Positions 23,833 to 32,470 of a stretch of DNA of 47,094 nucleotides are shown here, one piece after another. The stretch is from an uncultured Christensenellaceae bacterium (GTDB taxonomy: Bacteria > Bacillota > Clostridia > Christensenellales > CAG-314). The stretch lies in contig CAJUIV010000011.1 of the NCBI GenBank assembly GCA_910586905.1, forward strand, positions 1 through 47,094. Direction: 5' to 3'. A program made the position numbers and the translations under genes. Under the pieces are notes generated by a model. That model was not told the DNA's origin and did not search any database. It saw only the letters and a list, made by a program, of their open reading frames with translations. Each line of letters starts with the position of its first letter. Position 1 is the stretch's first letter.

Positions 23833-25053
23833 TTATCTGTCCTTGTAAATATCTACAAGATTCAATACTACTTCCAACGACTTTTCCATATCTTCGAAAG
23901 GTATATACTCGTACCTGCCGTGGAAATTATAACCGCCAGTAAATAAATTGGGGCAGGGAAGTCCCTCGTAACTGAGACGGGCGCCGTCGGTTCCACCGCG
24001 TATAGGCACGATTTTAGGCGTTACGCCCGCTTTATCCATAGCGGCGCAGGCGTTTTCCACAAGATGCATATGTGGCAATATTTTTTCTTTCATATTGTAG
24101 TAACTGTCGGAAATTTCGGCCGTTACGACGCCTTTGCCGTATTTACGGTTAAGAAAACCGGTTATTTCCGCAAAAAGCTTTTTCTTTTGCTCGAACTTCG
24201 TTTTATCGTGGTCGCGAATTATATAGCTTGCAACAGCGCTGTCGCATTCGCCGCGCATACTGTCAAGATGAAAAAATCCCTCGTACCCTTCGGTATACAT
24301 CGGGTTTTGACTGACGGGCAGCATATTTTGCAATTCCATTAAAATCAAGTTGGCGTTTAGCATAACGCCTTTAGCGGAACCGGGATGAACCGACTTTCCG
24401 CAGACGGAAACTTTTACCCCCGCAGCGTTAAAATTTTCGTATTCCAGTTCGCCCAAGCCCCCGCCGTCGATCGTATACGCGCCGTCGGCGCCAAAGCCTT
24501 TAACGTCGAAAAAGTCGGTTCCGCGCCCCACTTCTTCGTCGGGCGTAAACGCGATTTTTATTTCGCCGTGTTTTATTTCGGGATTGTTGGCAAGCGTTTC
24601 GGCAAGCTGCATTATAACGGCTACGCCTGCTTTGTCGTCCGCGCCTAAAAGCGTCGTTCCGTCGGAAGAGATTATTGTTTTACCGACGTGTTCTTTAAGT
24701 TCGCAAAATTCGTTTGGAGAAAGCGCGCGGCCTTCGGCGAGTTTTATATCGCCTCCGCCGTAATTTTCCGTTATCACAGGCTTTACGTCTTTACCGGAAA
24801 CTGCCGAACTCGTATCGACGTGCGCGATAAAACCGAGTTTGTACTTCCCGTCAGTATTCGACGGAATAGTACAATAAACGTACCCGTATTTTTCGTCCAT
24901 ACGGCAAGGCAACCCCAATCCGCTCAGTTCCGACCGCAGCAAGCCAAGCAAATCTTTTTGCTTTTCGGAGCTGGGGAAACGCTCCTCGTCGGGAACGGAT
25001 TGCGTATCTATCGTTACGTAACGCAAAAATCTTTCCAATAGTTTTTGATTCAT
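23833..25053 (-). CDS. pepT: Peptidase T (tripeptidase)
   Basis: Protein of 406 residues from the ATG at 25053 (AAAGAGG upstream; a longer reading to 25116 crosses that site). M20-family metallopeptidase: metal ligands in LGFIAHVDTSSAVSG and the glycine/aspartate stretch TTLLGADDKAGVA, the catalytic pair in FTPDEEVGRGTDFFDV, and the late TDGARLSYEG. Removes N-terminal residues from tripeptides in the cytoplasm. Its start lies 1 base after the stop of the HD-domain gene, so the two are one operon. Confidence 0.95.
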   Translation of the reverse strand: MNQKLLERFLRYVTIDTQSVPDEERFPSSEKQKDLLGLLRSELSGLGLPCRMDEKYGYVYCTIPSNTDGKYKLGFIAHVDTSSAVSGKDVKPVITENYGGGDIKLAEGRALSPNEFCELKEHVGKTIISSDGTTLLGADDKAGVAVIMQLAETLANNPEIKHGEIKIAFTPDEEVGRGTDFFDVKGFGADGAYTIDGGGLGELEYENFNAAGVKVSVCGKSVHPGSAKGVMLNANLILMELQNMLPVSQNPMYTEGYEGFFHLDSMRGECDSAVASYIIRDHDKTKFEQKKKLFAEITGFLNRKYGKGVVTAEISDSYYNMKEKILPHMHLVENACAAMDKAGVTPKIVPIRGGTDGARLSYEGLPCPNLFTGGYNFHGRYEYIPFEDMEKSLEVVLNLVDIYKDR

Positions 25054-25054
25054 A

Positions 25055-25648
25055 TTAACCTCTTTCCTCGTCAAGATAAGTAGCGGAAATATCCGCAACG
25101 TGCAACAAAAGCGCAAGTTTAAATTTGCCGTAAGCTTCGGAAATAGAGTAACTGCCGCCTTTTACTCTTTCGTCGAATCCGCCCATATGCCAGTTTATCG
25201 CCATAGCCTCGTCGACGGACAGCTGAATATACTGAGACGCTATAAACACGGACTTTTCGCCGTGTCCGTAGGGGAATTTTTCTTCAACGCGATAGTAAGG
25301 AACTTTAACCCACGTTCCGTTTTCTTTAGAGTTACGGTAATCCACCGAATAAAAATTAACCTTGCATATATCGTGCAGAAGCCCGCAAACGGCTAATGTT
25401 TCGTCGGAATAGACGTTTTGATAATTCTCCCCAAATTCGGTTTTAACGACGTTTACAAGCCTTTTGTAAACGTTTATCGAATGTTGGCACAACCCTCCTT
25501 CTTCCGCCAAATGAAATCTCGCCGAAGCGGGAGCGGTAAAAAAGTCGTTATTCTCAAGATACTCCAACAATTTATCCGCACCGCGGCGTTTAACGTAGAG
25601 GTTAAAAATATTTTTAAATTCGTTTTTAACGTCCTCGATATTTAACAT
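25055..25648 (-). CDS. HD-domain phosphohydrolase-like protein
   Basis: Protein of 197 residues. Metal-binding residues of the HD superfamily are visible in CQHSINVYKRLVN, LLHDICKVNFYS and INWHMGGFD. A conserved ending LLLHVADISATYLDE follows, as in small stand-alone HD proteins of Clostridia. Likely a nucleotide or nucleic-acid phosphohydrolase. The start at 25648 (AAAGGAG upstream) is preferred over a TTG two codons earlier. Upstream partner of pepT. Confidence 0.85.
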   Translation of the reverse strand: MLNIEDVKNEFKNIFNLYVKRRGADKLLEYLENNDFFTAPASARFHLAEEGGLCQHSINVYKRLVNVVKTEFGENYQNVYSDETLAVCGLLHDICKVNFYSVDYRNSKENGTWVKVPYYRVEEKFPYGHGEKSVFIASQYIQLSVDEAMAINWHMGGFDERVKGGSYSISEAYGKFKLALLLHVADISATYLDEERG

Positions 25649-25689
25649 AAGCAATCTCCTTTAGTAAAATAATAGCAAATTATATTTAT

Positions 25690-26160
25690 CTAGTGCCTCA
25701 AGTTTTCAAACCAAACGTTTTTGTCAAACGAAACGTTAGCGGGACTTGTCGACGGCATTTTTAAAACGGGGATGTTTCCGTCGTAGCACGACTTTGTAAG
25801 TTGATACGCTTTTGCGCCGTTACAAAGTATTTTGGTTATTTCGGTTTTTTTTAGTACTTCCGACAAATCTACCAAAACGTAGTTTGTTATGTCGCTGTCC
25901 ATCGAACCTTTTATCTCGCAGCTTTCGACTATATCCCACAAAGCCACGCGGTTTAAAATACAAAGTTTTTTCTTATCCTCTACAGTTTCGATTTCGCCGC
26001 CGTAAAATTCCGATAGAGTTTTCCAAAATTTATTTTGTTTGTTACCGTAGTAAAAAGAAACTTCCCGCGACTTTACGCTAGGAAAACTTCCTAATATAAG
26101 TATTTCGCTATCGGCGGAAAATAGCGGCGGAAAACCGTAAAAAACTTGTTTTTCTTGCAT
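25690..26160 (-). CDS. Uracil/hypoxanthine DNA glycosylase family protein (UDG family 6-like)
   Basis: Protein of 156 residues. Motif ILILGSFPSVKSREVSFYYG with NKQNKFWKTL resembles the DNA-deoxyinosine glycosylase (HDG) branch of the UDG superfamily, and PSTSPAN resembles its second active-site motif. It would excise hypoxanthine (deaminated adenine) or uracil from DNA. The start at 26160 is an ATG with no clear ribosome binding site; a TTG at 26181 is the alternative. A TATAAT overlaps the ATG on this strand, so the mRNA may be nearly leaderless. Single gene. Confidence 0.82.
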   Translation of the reverse strand: MQEKQVFYGFPPLFSADSEILILGSFPSVKSREVSFYYGNKQNKFWKTLSEFYGGEIETVEDKKKLCILNRVALWDIVESCEIKGSMDSDITNYVLVDLSEVLKKTEITKILCNGAKAYQLTKSCYDGNIPVLKMPSTSPANVSFDKNVWFENLRH

Positions 26161-26538
26161 TATATAATAAGTATACAACAATTTAAATCACTTTGCAACG
26201 ATAACTTTAGCTATGGACGGCGTTAAGTTTTTGTAAAAATTTTGACAAGTTATCAACAAAACGGCTTCGCTCTCAATGTGAGTCGCAATAATTTGACGCA
26301 AGCGTCAGTTATTCCGTTAAGTCCTACAACACGTCCGAAGAAGTCTCGTTAGTAACCGACGTTCACTCTACTATGTTTGGACGTTTTTTTGTGATTATTC
26401 CTCTTTACGTTCGGTATACTTAACAAGACTTGTATAATCGCCGCCATTATACGTAGGCGCGCAAGTTTGCTATGCGAACAGCTCCGCCGACGCTTCGCAA
26501 TTTTTTCAAGTCTGTAAAAAGGGCAAACACAGCAAAAA
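26161..26538. other. Intergenic region with hairpins, possible small RNA
   Basis: No conserved ORF. It holds a short hairpin TGACGC-AA-GCGTCA (26294-26307) and, on the + strand, ACGTCC (26331-26336) pairing with GGACGT (26379-26384) followed by a T run (26384-26390). The 42-base loop is long for a plain terminator, so a structured small transcript is possible. No matching promoter is convincing. Confidence 0.35.
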
Positions 26539-26561
26539 CGCCGGCGTAACTATGCCGACGC
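26539..26561 (-). terminator. Terminator overlapping the end of the second MATE gene
   Basis: Stem GCGTCGGC / GCCGGCGT with T run on the minus strand. The 5' arm lies within the last codons (ASA) of the MATE gene, so coding and terminator share bases. Confidence 0.8.
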
Positions 26562-27956
26562 TTTTTTTGACGGTACGTAACCGTATTTTTTATTATTAGT
26601 AACAAACAATACCGCCGAAAGTATCAAAGTCAACGCTTCCGCAACGACTGTCGAAAGCCAAATTCCGTTTAAGCCCAACCATATCGGCAGCACGAATATA
26701 CACGCTATTTGAAATACAAGCGTTCTCGCAAAAGAAGAAATCGCCGACATAAGCCCGTTGTTGAGCGCGGTAAAAAACGAAGAACAAAACATATTGAATC
26801 CCGCGAAAAGGAAACATATGGAATACAACCGCAAACCGTTCGCCGTCATTTGGCGCAGTTTTTCCATTTGTTCTAAAAACTCCGCTATTTGTTCCGGCGT
26901 CATATCTTTTTTCGGCAATTTATCGCTGAAAAACAATCGGGCTATAACGTCAGCCAGTCCTTCGGACAAAGCAATCATTCCTACAGCCACCACCGCTATT
27001 ATAATCATAGATTTTCTAAATACGTTTTGTAATTCGGCTTTGTTATCAGCGCCGAAATTATATCCTACTATCGGAGCCGTGCCGATACAGTATCCGATAA
27101 AAATAGCTACGAATATAAACTGAACGTACATAATCACGCCGAATGCGGAAACGCCGTTATGTTCGGCAATTTCCAATAATTTAACGTTATAAATCATAGA
27201 AACCAACGACATAGCGATGTTGCCTACCAATTCGGACGAACCGTTAACGCAGGATTTAGCTACGATTCGACCGTACCACTTGGGTTTTGAAAACCTGAGC
27301 AAGCTGCCGTTTTTGCAAGCGAAATATATTATAGGAGAAAGACCGCCTATAGTCTGACTTACAGCCGTCGCAATAGCCGCGCCTTTAAGACCCATTTTAA
27401 ATCCGACTACGAACAAAGCGTCCAACGCAATATTCGCAACGCCGCTGCCTATAGTAAACATAAATCCCAGCAAAGGTTTTTCCGCAGTGATAAAAAAACT
27501 TTGAAACAGATTTTGAAGCATAAAACACGGCAGAGCGATAAGAATAATCCGAGCGTACAATACGCAGTTATCAAGCATCTCGCCGCGAGCTCCCATAAGA
27601 TGCGCAATACTAGGTACGGCGAATATACCCGCCGCTCCCAGCGCGACGCCGCAGCCGGTCGTAACCAATACGACCAAAGTAAAATATCTGTTAGCGTGCG
27701 TTCTATGACCTTCGCCGAGAGTTTTTGATACAATTGCCGTTCCGCCGGCGCCGAACATAAAGCCCACGGCGCCCAAAACCATTATTACGGGATATATAAA
27801 ATTAAGAGCGGCAAACGGCTTTTCTCCCGCAAAATTCGACACGAAAAGTCCGTCCACTACAGAGTAAATGGACGTAAAAATCATCATTAAAATCGGACTT
27901 AACACAAACCGCAAAAGTCTTTTATATGTAAAATGGTCGGATAACTGCACTTGCAT
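26550..27956 (-). CDS. MATE-family multidrug efflux transporter (second)
   Basis: Protein of 468 residues with 12 TM segments, including MFGAGGTAIVSKTLGEG, IVGYNFGADNK and the second-half repeat typical of MATE proteins. It has a hydrophilic insertion (FFSDKLPKKDMTPEQIAEFL) in the loop after TM9-10. Distinct from the MATE at 18293; likely Na+ or H+ driven, substrate unknown. The start at 27956 lacks a strong ribosome binding site. The terminator overlaps the last codons. Confidence 0.92.
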   Translation of the reverse strand: MQVQLSDHFTYKRLLRFVLSPILMMIFTSIYSVVDGLFVSNFAGEKPFAALNFIYPVIMVLGAVGFMFGAGGTAIVSKTLGEGHRTHANRYFTLVVLVTTGCGVALGAAGIFAVPSIAHLMGARGEMLDNCVLYARIILIALPCFMLQNLFQSFFITAEKPLLGFMFTIGSGVANIALDALFVVGFKMGLKGAAIATAVSQTIGGLSPIIYFACKNGSLLRFSKPKWYGRIVAKSCVNGSSELVGNIAMSLVSMIYNVKLLEIAEHNGVSAFGVIMYVQFIFVAIFIGYCIGTAPIVGYNFGADNKAELQNVFRKSMIIIAVVAVGMIALSEGLADVIARLFFSDKLPKKDMTPEQIAEFLEQMEKLRQMTANGLRLYSICFLFAGFNMFCSSFFTALNNGLMSAISSFARTLVFQIACIFVLPIWLGLNGIWLSTVVAEALTLILSAVLFVTNNKKYGYVPSKKASA

Positions 27957-28072
27957 TGATATATCTTAATCGATAAAAATTTTATTGTCAACCAATATGA
28001 AAAACGAATTCGTAACACTTTTTTAAAAAAAACCATATTGTGAAACAGACTTAATCAAGTCAAATACGAGAG

Positions 28073-28089
28073 CCGAATCACATTCGGCA
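28073..28089 (+). promoter_or_regulatory. Hairpin just before the ribosome binding site of the Cys-rich gene
   Basis: GCCGAAT-CAC-ATTCGGC, perfect 7-bp stem ending 5 bases before GGAGG. It is too short and lacks T for a terminator. It may protect the 5' end or modulate translation. Confidence 0.4.
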
Positions 28090-28103
28090 AATGGAGGTAA
28101 ACT

Positions 28104-28325
28104 ATGTTCAACGGTATGTTTAACGACGGCGGCTGCGGCGAACACGGAGGCGGCTGCTTTGGCGGTTGCAACTGCACTTGGATTTTACTTATAATCCTGT
28201 TTTTGTGTTGTTGCGGAGGAAAAATGAGAAATTTCAACTTGAACGTTAATCCTTGTTGCTTAATTCTCATTATAGCATTGCTTGTTTGCTGCGGCGGACT
28301 TAAAATTGGCGGCGACTGCAAATAA
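28104..28325 (+). CDS. Small Cys/Gly-rich membrane-like protein
   Basis: Protein of 73 residues with 12 cysteines in a regular layout: a Gly/Cys N-terminus (GGCGEHGGGCFGGCNC), a first hydrophobic segment ending LFLCCCGG, a second ending ALLVCCGG, and a final DCK. GGAGG and a hairpin precede the ATG. Similar short high-cysteine proteins occur in many Clostridia, often labelled chorion-like, with no known function. Two TM-like segments with clustered Cys suggest membrane insertion with metal or thiol chemistry, but this is inference. It is convergent with the YitT pair. Confidence 0.75.
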   Translation: MFNGMFNDGGCGEHGGGCFGGCNCTWILLIILFLCCCGGKMRNFNLNVNPCCLILIIALLVCCGGLKIGGDCK

Positions 28326-28380
28326 CAACCTCTTGGACGGAACTATAACGTCCTCTGCTTGTACATAACCAAAGACAAAA

Positions 28381-28409
28381 CAAGGCTGTTGCTTTTAGCG
28401 ACAGCCTTG
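28381..28409. terminator. Bidirectional terminator between the Cys-rich gene and the YitT pair
   Basis: CAAGGCTGT / ACAGCCTTG with extra GC pairs in the loop. On the minus strand TTTTGTCTTT follows, best for the YitT operon. The + strand tail is weaker. Confidence 0.75.
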
Positions 28410-28420
28410 ACCTGTTCTTA

Positions 28421-29383
28421 TTATTTATTGTCTTCGAGTTCGATTTCTTTGTTTGCAAATCCTCTGCCTATAACCTCTTTTACGTTTTCGACATATGCGA
28501 ACGCGCCGGGGTCAACCTCGCTTATCACTCGCCGTGCGCGCGGCAGCTGCGATTTGTTGACGATACAAATTATCATATCTCTTTCCTGATGAGAATAACC
28601 GCCCACAACCTTTACGGACGTTGTACCGTGTTTCAATTCATTTTGCAAAGCCTGCGCCATTTCAAGAGGCTTTTCCGTAGTAACTTCCAACTCGACGGCG
28701 GCGGAAAACCCTTTGAATATCAATTCCTGCACAATCTCTCCTATAAACATTGCCGCGACGGAATAGATAAACATATTTATAGCCTCTATGCTATCGCCGC
28801 GTACAAAATAGTACGAAAGCGACGAAGCTAACAATATAACGATATTAGTCGCCAAAATCAAGCGCATAGCGTCGCTGCTGCTCTTTTTGGAATGACGCTG
28901 AACTATAAGTCCAACTACATCGCTGCCTCCCGTCGAAGCGTTAACGGATAATATCATCGGCAGAGAAACTCCATGCAGCGCCCCGCCTATTACCACATAC
29001 AATACCTTGTCTATATCTTCGCCTTCGGCGACCATCGCTTTTTTGAAAATTTCCGCCAAATTGCATATTCTGAACACAAGCAAAAACGCTGCCAAAAACA
29101 CAACATAAAGCAATGTTTTTACGGCGAAACGCTTACGGAAACGAACGAACGTGTAAATTAAAATAGGAATATTTACGGCTACTACCCATACGCCCACCGA
29201 AAAATACCATTTGGCGCTATTTGTATTTGTTAGCAAAATATCCAAAATAGACGCGATTCCCGAAGCTCCGCCCACCACGACGTTACTAGGGAGCAGAAGC
29301 AATTCTATCGAAACCGCCGCAGCCAAAGCCGCTCCCAAAATTATTAAAATTTGTTTTAAGTTATACCAAATTTTAGATTTCAT
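28421..29383 (-). CDS. YitT family protein, DUF161 + DUF2179 (second of the pair)
   Basis: Protein of 320 residues: five to six TM segments in the first ~220 residues with VVVGGASGIASIL and NASTGGSDVVGLIV, then a soluble domain of about 80 residues (TSVKVVGGYSHQERDMIICI; LPRARRVISEVDPGAFAYV) of the DUF2179 type. YitT proteins are common in Bacillota; a transport role is suspected but not shown. Its ATG overlaps the stop of the upstream paralogue by 4 bases (ATGA), so both form one operon. Confidence 0.9.
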   Translation of the reverse strand: MKSKIWYNLKQILIILGAALAAAVSIELLLLPSNVVVGGASGIASILDILLTNTNSAKWYFSVGVWVVAVNIPILIYTFVRFRKRFAVKTLLYVVFLAAFLLVFRICNLAEIFKKAMVAEGEDIDKVLYVVIGGALHGVSLPMILSVNASTGGSDVVGLIVQRHSKKSSSDAMRLILATNIVILLASSLSYYFVRGDSIEAINMFIYSVAAMFIGEIVQELIFKGFSAAVELEVTTEKPLEMAQALQNELKHGTTSVKVVGGYSHQERDMIICIVNKSQLPRARRVISEVDPGAFAYVENVKEVIGRGFANKEIELEDNK

Positions 29384-30312
29384 TTCGTCTTGTAACTCCT
29401 GTTAAACAACGGTCTGGAAAATACCTCGTGAACGTCCTTAACTATAGTAAACGCTTTGGGGTCGCACTTTTTGATTATTCGTTTTAAACGAGGAACCTGC
29501 CTGTATTGAACGACAACCATTATCAATTTGCGTTCCTCGCTGTCCTCACGCGTGTTTTCAACCTTCATATACGATAATCCGCGTTTAAAAGAGGTAAGAA
29601 TTTCCTGAGATAATTCTTCGTATTTCGTAGTTACAATCAAAAACTTCTGCGGATGATTGAAACCGCGTTTTAGCATACCCATTACGCTCGAACCGGTAAG
29701 AATATATATAAGAGAATAAACCACTACTCCCAAACGCTGGTCTTGCAAAATCATTACGATAACGCTTCCCGCAATCAAAATTACCAAATTAGATATCAGT
29801 ATAACGCTAGACAAATCGGTTCCGGGTTTCTTTTTAGCTACTATTTTGGCTATTATTTCCGTTCCGCCGTTACTCCCGTTAAATTCGCTTGCTATATACA
29901 TAGAGTAACCGATAATAATCCCGCCGAAAATAACGGCTATTATTTTAGAATCGTTAAACGCGAAACTATCCGGCAAATAAGCCGAGAACAGGAACCCCGC
30001 CGCTGTACACACAACGGTCGACCATATCGTTTTAAACGTAAAATCCCCGCGTAAAAATATTAAAGAACAAATAAGCAGAGGCGCGTTTAAAACAAAATAA
30101 ATTATCCATTTTACAATATTGAAATACGACTCGCCGATAAAATGACAAACGATATAAGATACGGCGGACGAAAGCCCGCTGACACCTCCCGCTATAAGAT
30201 ACGACGGGTCTACAAAACAGAACAGCGATATTGCGTTCAGTATCGCTGCCACGGTTACTATCAAATATTCTTTGATAAATCTTAAAATCGACGTCCAATT
30301 TATTTTTTTCAA
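29380..30312 (-). CDS. YitT family protein, DUF161 + DUF2179 (first of the pair)
   Basis: Protein of 310 residues with the same plan as its neighbour: LIAGGVSGLSSAVSYI and NGSNGGTEIIAKIV in the membrane part, and YRQVPRLKRIIKKCDPKAFTIV in the C-terminal domain. The start is a TTG at 30312 with AGGAG seven bases upstream. The overlap with the next gene and the shared architecture show a tandem duplication that has diverged. Possibly the two proteins form a heteromeric complex (inference). Confidence 0.9.
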   Translation of the reverse strand: MKKINWTSILRFIKEYLIVTVAAILNAISLFCFVDPSYLIAGGVSGLSSAVSYIVCHFIGESYFNIVKWIIYFVLNAPLLICSLIFLRGDFTFKTIWSTVVCTAAGFLFSAYLPDSFAFNDSKIIAVIFGGIIIGYSMYIASEFNGSNGGTEIIAKIVAKKKPGTDLSSVILISNLVILIAGSVIVMILQDQRLGVVVYSLIYILTGSSVMGMLKRGFNHPQKFLIVTTKYEELSQEILTSFKRGLSYMKVENTREDSEERKLIMVVVQYRQVPRLKRIIKKCDPKAFTIVKDVHEVFSRPLFNRSYKTK

Positions 30313-30593
30313 CGGATAACTCCTACGAAAAACAAATTTTATCTTAATTTAACTGTTCGGATTTAACGGTCAAGCTCAATTCGGTTTGCCCGTCGGCTTT
30401 AGTACGCGTTTAATTCAATATATCTTACGCATATTATCCCGAAATAAAAGTAAAGTTTTTGTGTAAAACGCGTTAGAAATTTCTTTTTTAAGCCTTTCGA
30501 CTAAACAGCCGTTTTACCGATAAGACAACTATAATATCAACCCGAAAATATGTCAAACGTTTAGTTCGATTTTTAAATATAATTATGGAAAAC
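30313..30593. other. Intergenic region between the glucan operon and the YitT pair
   Basis: AT-rich stretch holding the ribosome binding site of the YitT pair. I see no conserved ORF or clear promoter pair. Confidence 0.45.
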
Positions 30594-30620
30594 AACCCCT
30601 TTACAACACGTAAAAGGGTT
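30594..30620 (-). terminator. Terminator of the alpha-glucan operon
   Basis: 11-bp stem with one mismatch (AACCCCTTTAC / GTAAAAGGGTT, loop 5) followed on the minus strand by GTTTTCC. It starts 9 bases past the amylase stop codon. Confidence 0.78.
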
Positions 30621-30628
30621 TGAAACGT

Positions 30629-32470
30629 TTACTGAATTTTTACAAGAACTACAAAACCGTAAGGTTCGATTACGCACTGTTCGCTGTATTTGCGTCCCGT
30701 TAACAAATCTTTATAAGCGCCGCCGAGATACAGCGAATAATCGCCGCATCCTCTGTTTACGGCAACCATAACCGAGGTTTGTGTCTCCACGCTTACACGG
30801 CTGAAAGCGTAAACGCCGTTTTCCGCTGAAATTTCATTAAAATCTCCGTCGCAAAAAACCGGCATTTTACGAAGTTCACCCAATCGGCGGTAATAATCGA
30901 TTAGTAAGTTATTTTCGGAATTCCAAGGATAACAAACACGGCAAAACGGGTCTTTATAACCTTCCGCTCCCGCCTCATCCCCGTAAAATACGCAAGGAAA
31001 ACCGAACATCGTATATTGCAGCAAAGCAGCGATTTTGAGCAGTTTTACGCCGTACTGATACTGCGTATCGGTCAGTTTTTGACGAGCCATTATTTCCTTC
31101 GAGGAGTTATCCAAATTTTCGCCTGCAAGGTTGGTAAGTATCCGGACGGTATCGTGAGTGCCTAAAATATTCATAAGGTTATTACGCACGAATTTGGGAT
31201 AATTGTTAATTTCGTCGAAAACAACGGCAGACAAAGCCGAAGCGTCGCCGTTTTTAACGTACGTTACTATGCCGTCCTTTAAAGGGTAATTCATTACGCT
31301 GTCAAGCTGACTGCCGTCCAAATAATGACGTCTTACGCCGTAATCGATTTTGTTGGAAGCGTCCTCCCAAACTTCGCCTATTATAGCTGCTTGAGGATCG
31401 GCTTTTTTTGCCGAAGATACGATTTTATCTAACATACAGTCGGCAATTTCGTCTACCACGTCCAGACGCCAGCCGGATGCGCCGGCTTTTAAATAACGAG
31501 GAACGATGCCGTTTTTACCGCAAAAATACTTTTGCGCGGACAAACTCGACGCGTTAATGCGCGGCAAAGTCTGAAAATTCCACCAACACTCGTAACTGCC
31601 GTCAGCGTTTATGTTAAACCAATCGCGATAAGGCGAATCGACGTCGTTATAAGCCCCGCCTTCTCCGTATTTTTTACCGCGGTTAAAATATTTAGAGGAC
31701 GAACCCACATGATTAAAAACGCCGTCCAATATTATTTTCATCCCAAGCTTTTCCGCCTCGGCGCATAGCTCGGTAAAATCATCTTGAGTGCCGAACATAG
31801 GGTCGATTTCTTCGTAATCTTCGGTATCGTATTTGTGATTGGAATACGCTTTGAAAATAGGATTTAAATACAGCGTTTTAACGTTTAAAGACGAAAGATA
31901 AGGCAGCTTACTTATAATTCCCTTTAAATTGCCTCCGAAAAAGTCGCGGTTGCGAACAATACCGTCATCGTCGCGATAAAAAGGCTGTTCGCCCCAACTG
32001 CGCATAATTTTGTCTTCGTAAGGCAGCGTTTCGCCCGCTTTACAAAATCTGTCGGTCATTATTTGGTACATAACTCCTTTGTTCAGCCAAGCGGGAGTTT
32101 CATATTTCTTCTTGTATACCGATAGCTGCCACGGACGGACGTTATCGTAGTAAAAACACGCTTCGCGGTTATCGCCTATTCCAATATACTTTTCGTAATC
32201 GACGCCTTCCATAACGAAGTAGTAAAAATACAAGCCTTTGGGAAGACTTACGTCCGCTATATAATTATCGAAACCGCCGCCGCTTGCGTCCTTATACATT
32301 ACGTATTCGTACTTCTGCAGCAAGCCGTCGCCGAATATTTTAAGTTTTACCGAAGACGGATTTACGATTTGGTTAAGCTGCAAGCGAATGCCGAACCGAT
32401 TGTTTTCGCTTACCGCGCCCACTACGCTTTTATAAAATTCGTCGGTAGGGTTGTACTTAACGTATTGCAT
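30629..32470 (-). CDS. GH13 alpha-amylase family enzyme (neopullulanase/cyclomaltodextrinase-like)
   Basis: Protein of 613 residues. An N-terminal beta domain of about 120 residues (CBM34-like) precedes the GH13 barrel with ILDGVFNHVG, GWRLDVVDEI (nucleophile Asp), IIGEVWED (acid/base Glu) and ILGTHDTVRI (third Asp). No signal peptide, so it probably acts on intracellular linear or cyclic maltodextrins. The start at 32470 is firm: GGAG precedes the ATG and its first base is the last base of the glgP stop (TAATG overlap). The longer reading to 32566 would run into glgP. Last gene of malQ-glgB-glgP-amylase. Confidence 0.92.
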   Translation of the reverse strand: MQYVKYNPTDEFYKSVVGAVSENNRFGIRLQLNQIVNPSSVKLKIFGDGLLQKYEYVMYKDASGGGFDNYIADVSLPKGLYFYYFVMEGVDYEKYIGIGDNREACFYYDNVRPWQLSVYKKKYETPAWLNKGVMYQIMTDRFCKAGETLPYEDKIMRSWGEQPFYRDDDGIVRNRDFFGGNLKGIISKLPYLSSLNVKTLYLNPIFKAYSNHKYDTEDYEEIDPMFGTQDDFTELCAEAEKLGMKIILDGVFNHVGSSSKYFNRGKKYGEGGAYNDVDSPYRDWFNINADGSYECWWNFQTLPRINASSLSAQKYFCGKNGIVPRYLKAGASGWRLDVVDEIADCMLDKIVSSAKKADPQAAIIGEVWEDASNKIDYGVRRHYLDGSQLDSVMNYPLKDGIVTYVKNGDASALSAVVFDEINNYPKFVRNNLMNILGTHDTVRILTNLAGENLDNSSKEIMARQKLTDTQYQYGVKLLKIAALLQYTMFGFPCVFYGDEAGAEGYKDPFCRVCYPWNSENNLLIDYYRRLGELRKMPVFCDGDFNEISAENGVYAFSRVSVETQTSVMVAVNRGCGDYSLYLGGAYKDLLTGRKYSEQCVIEPYGFVVLVKIQ

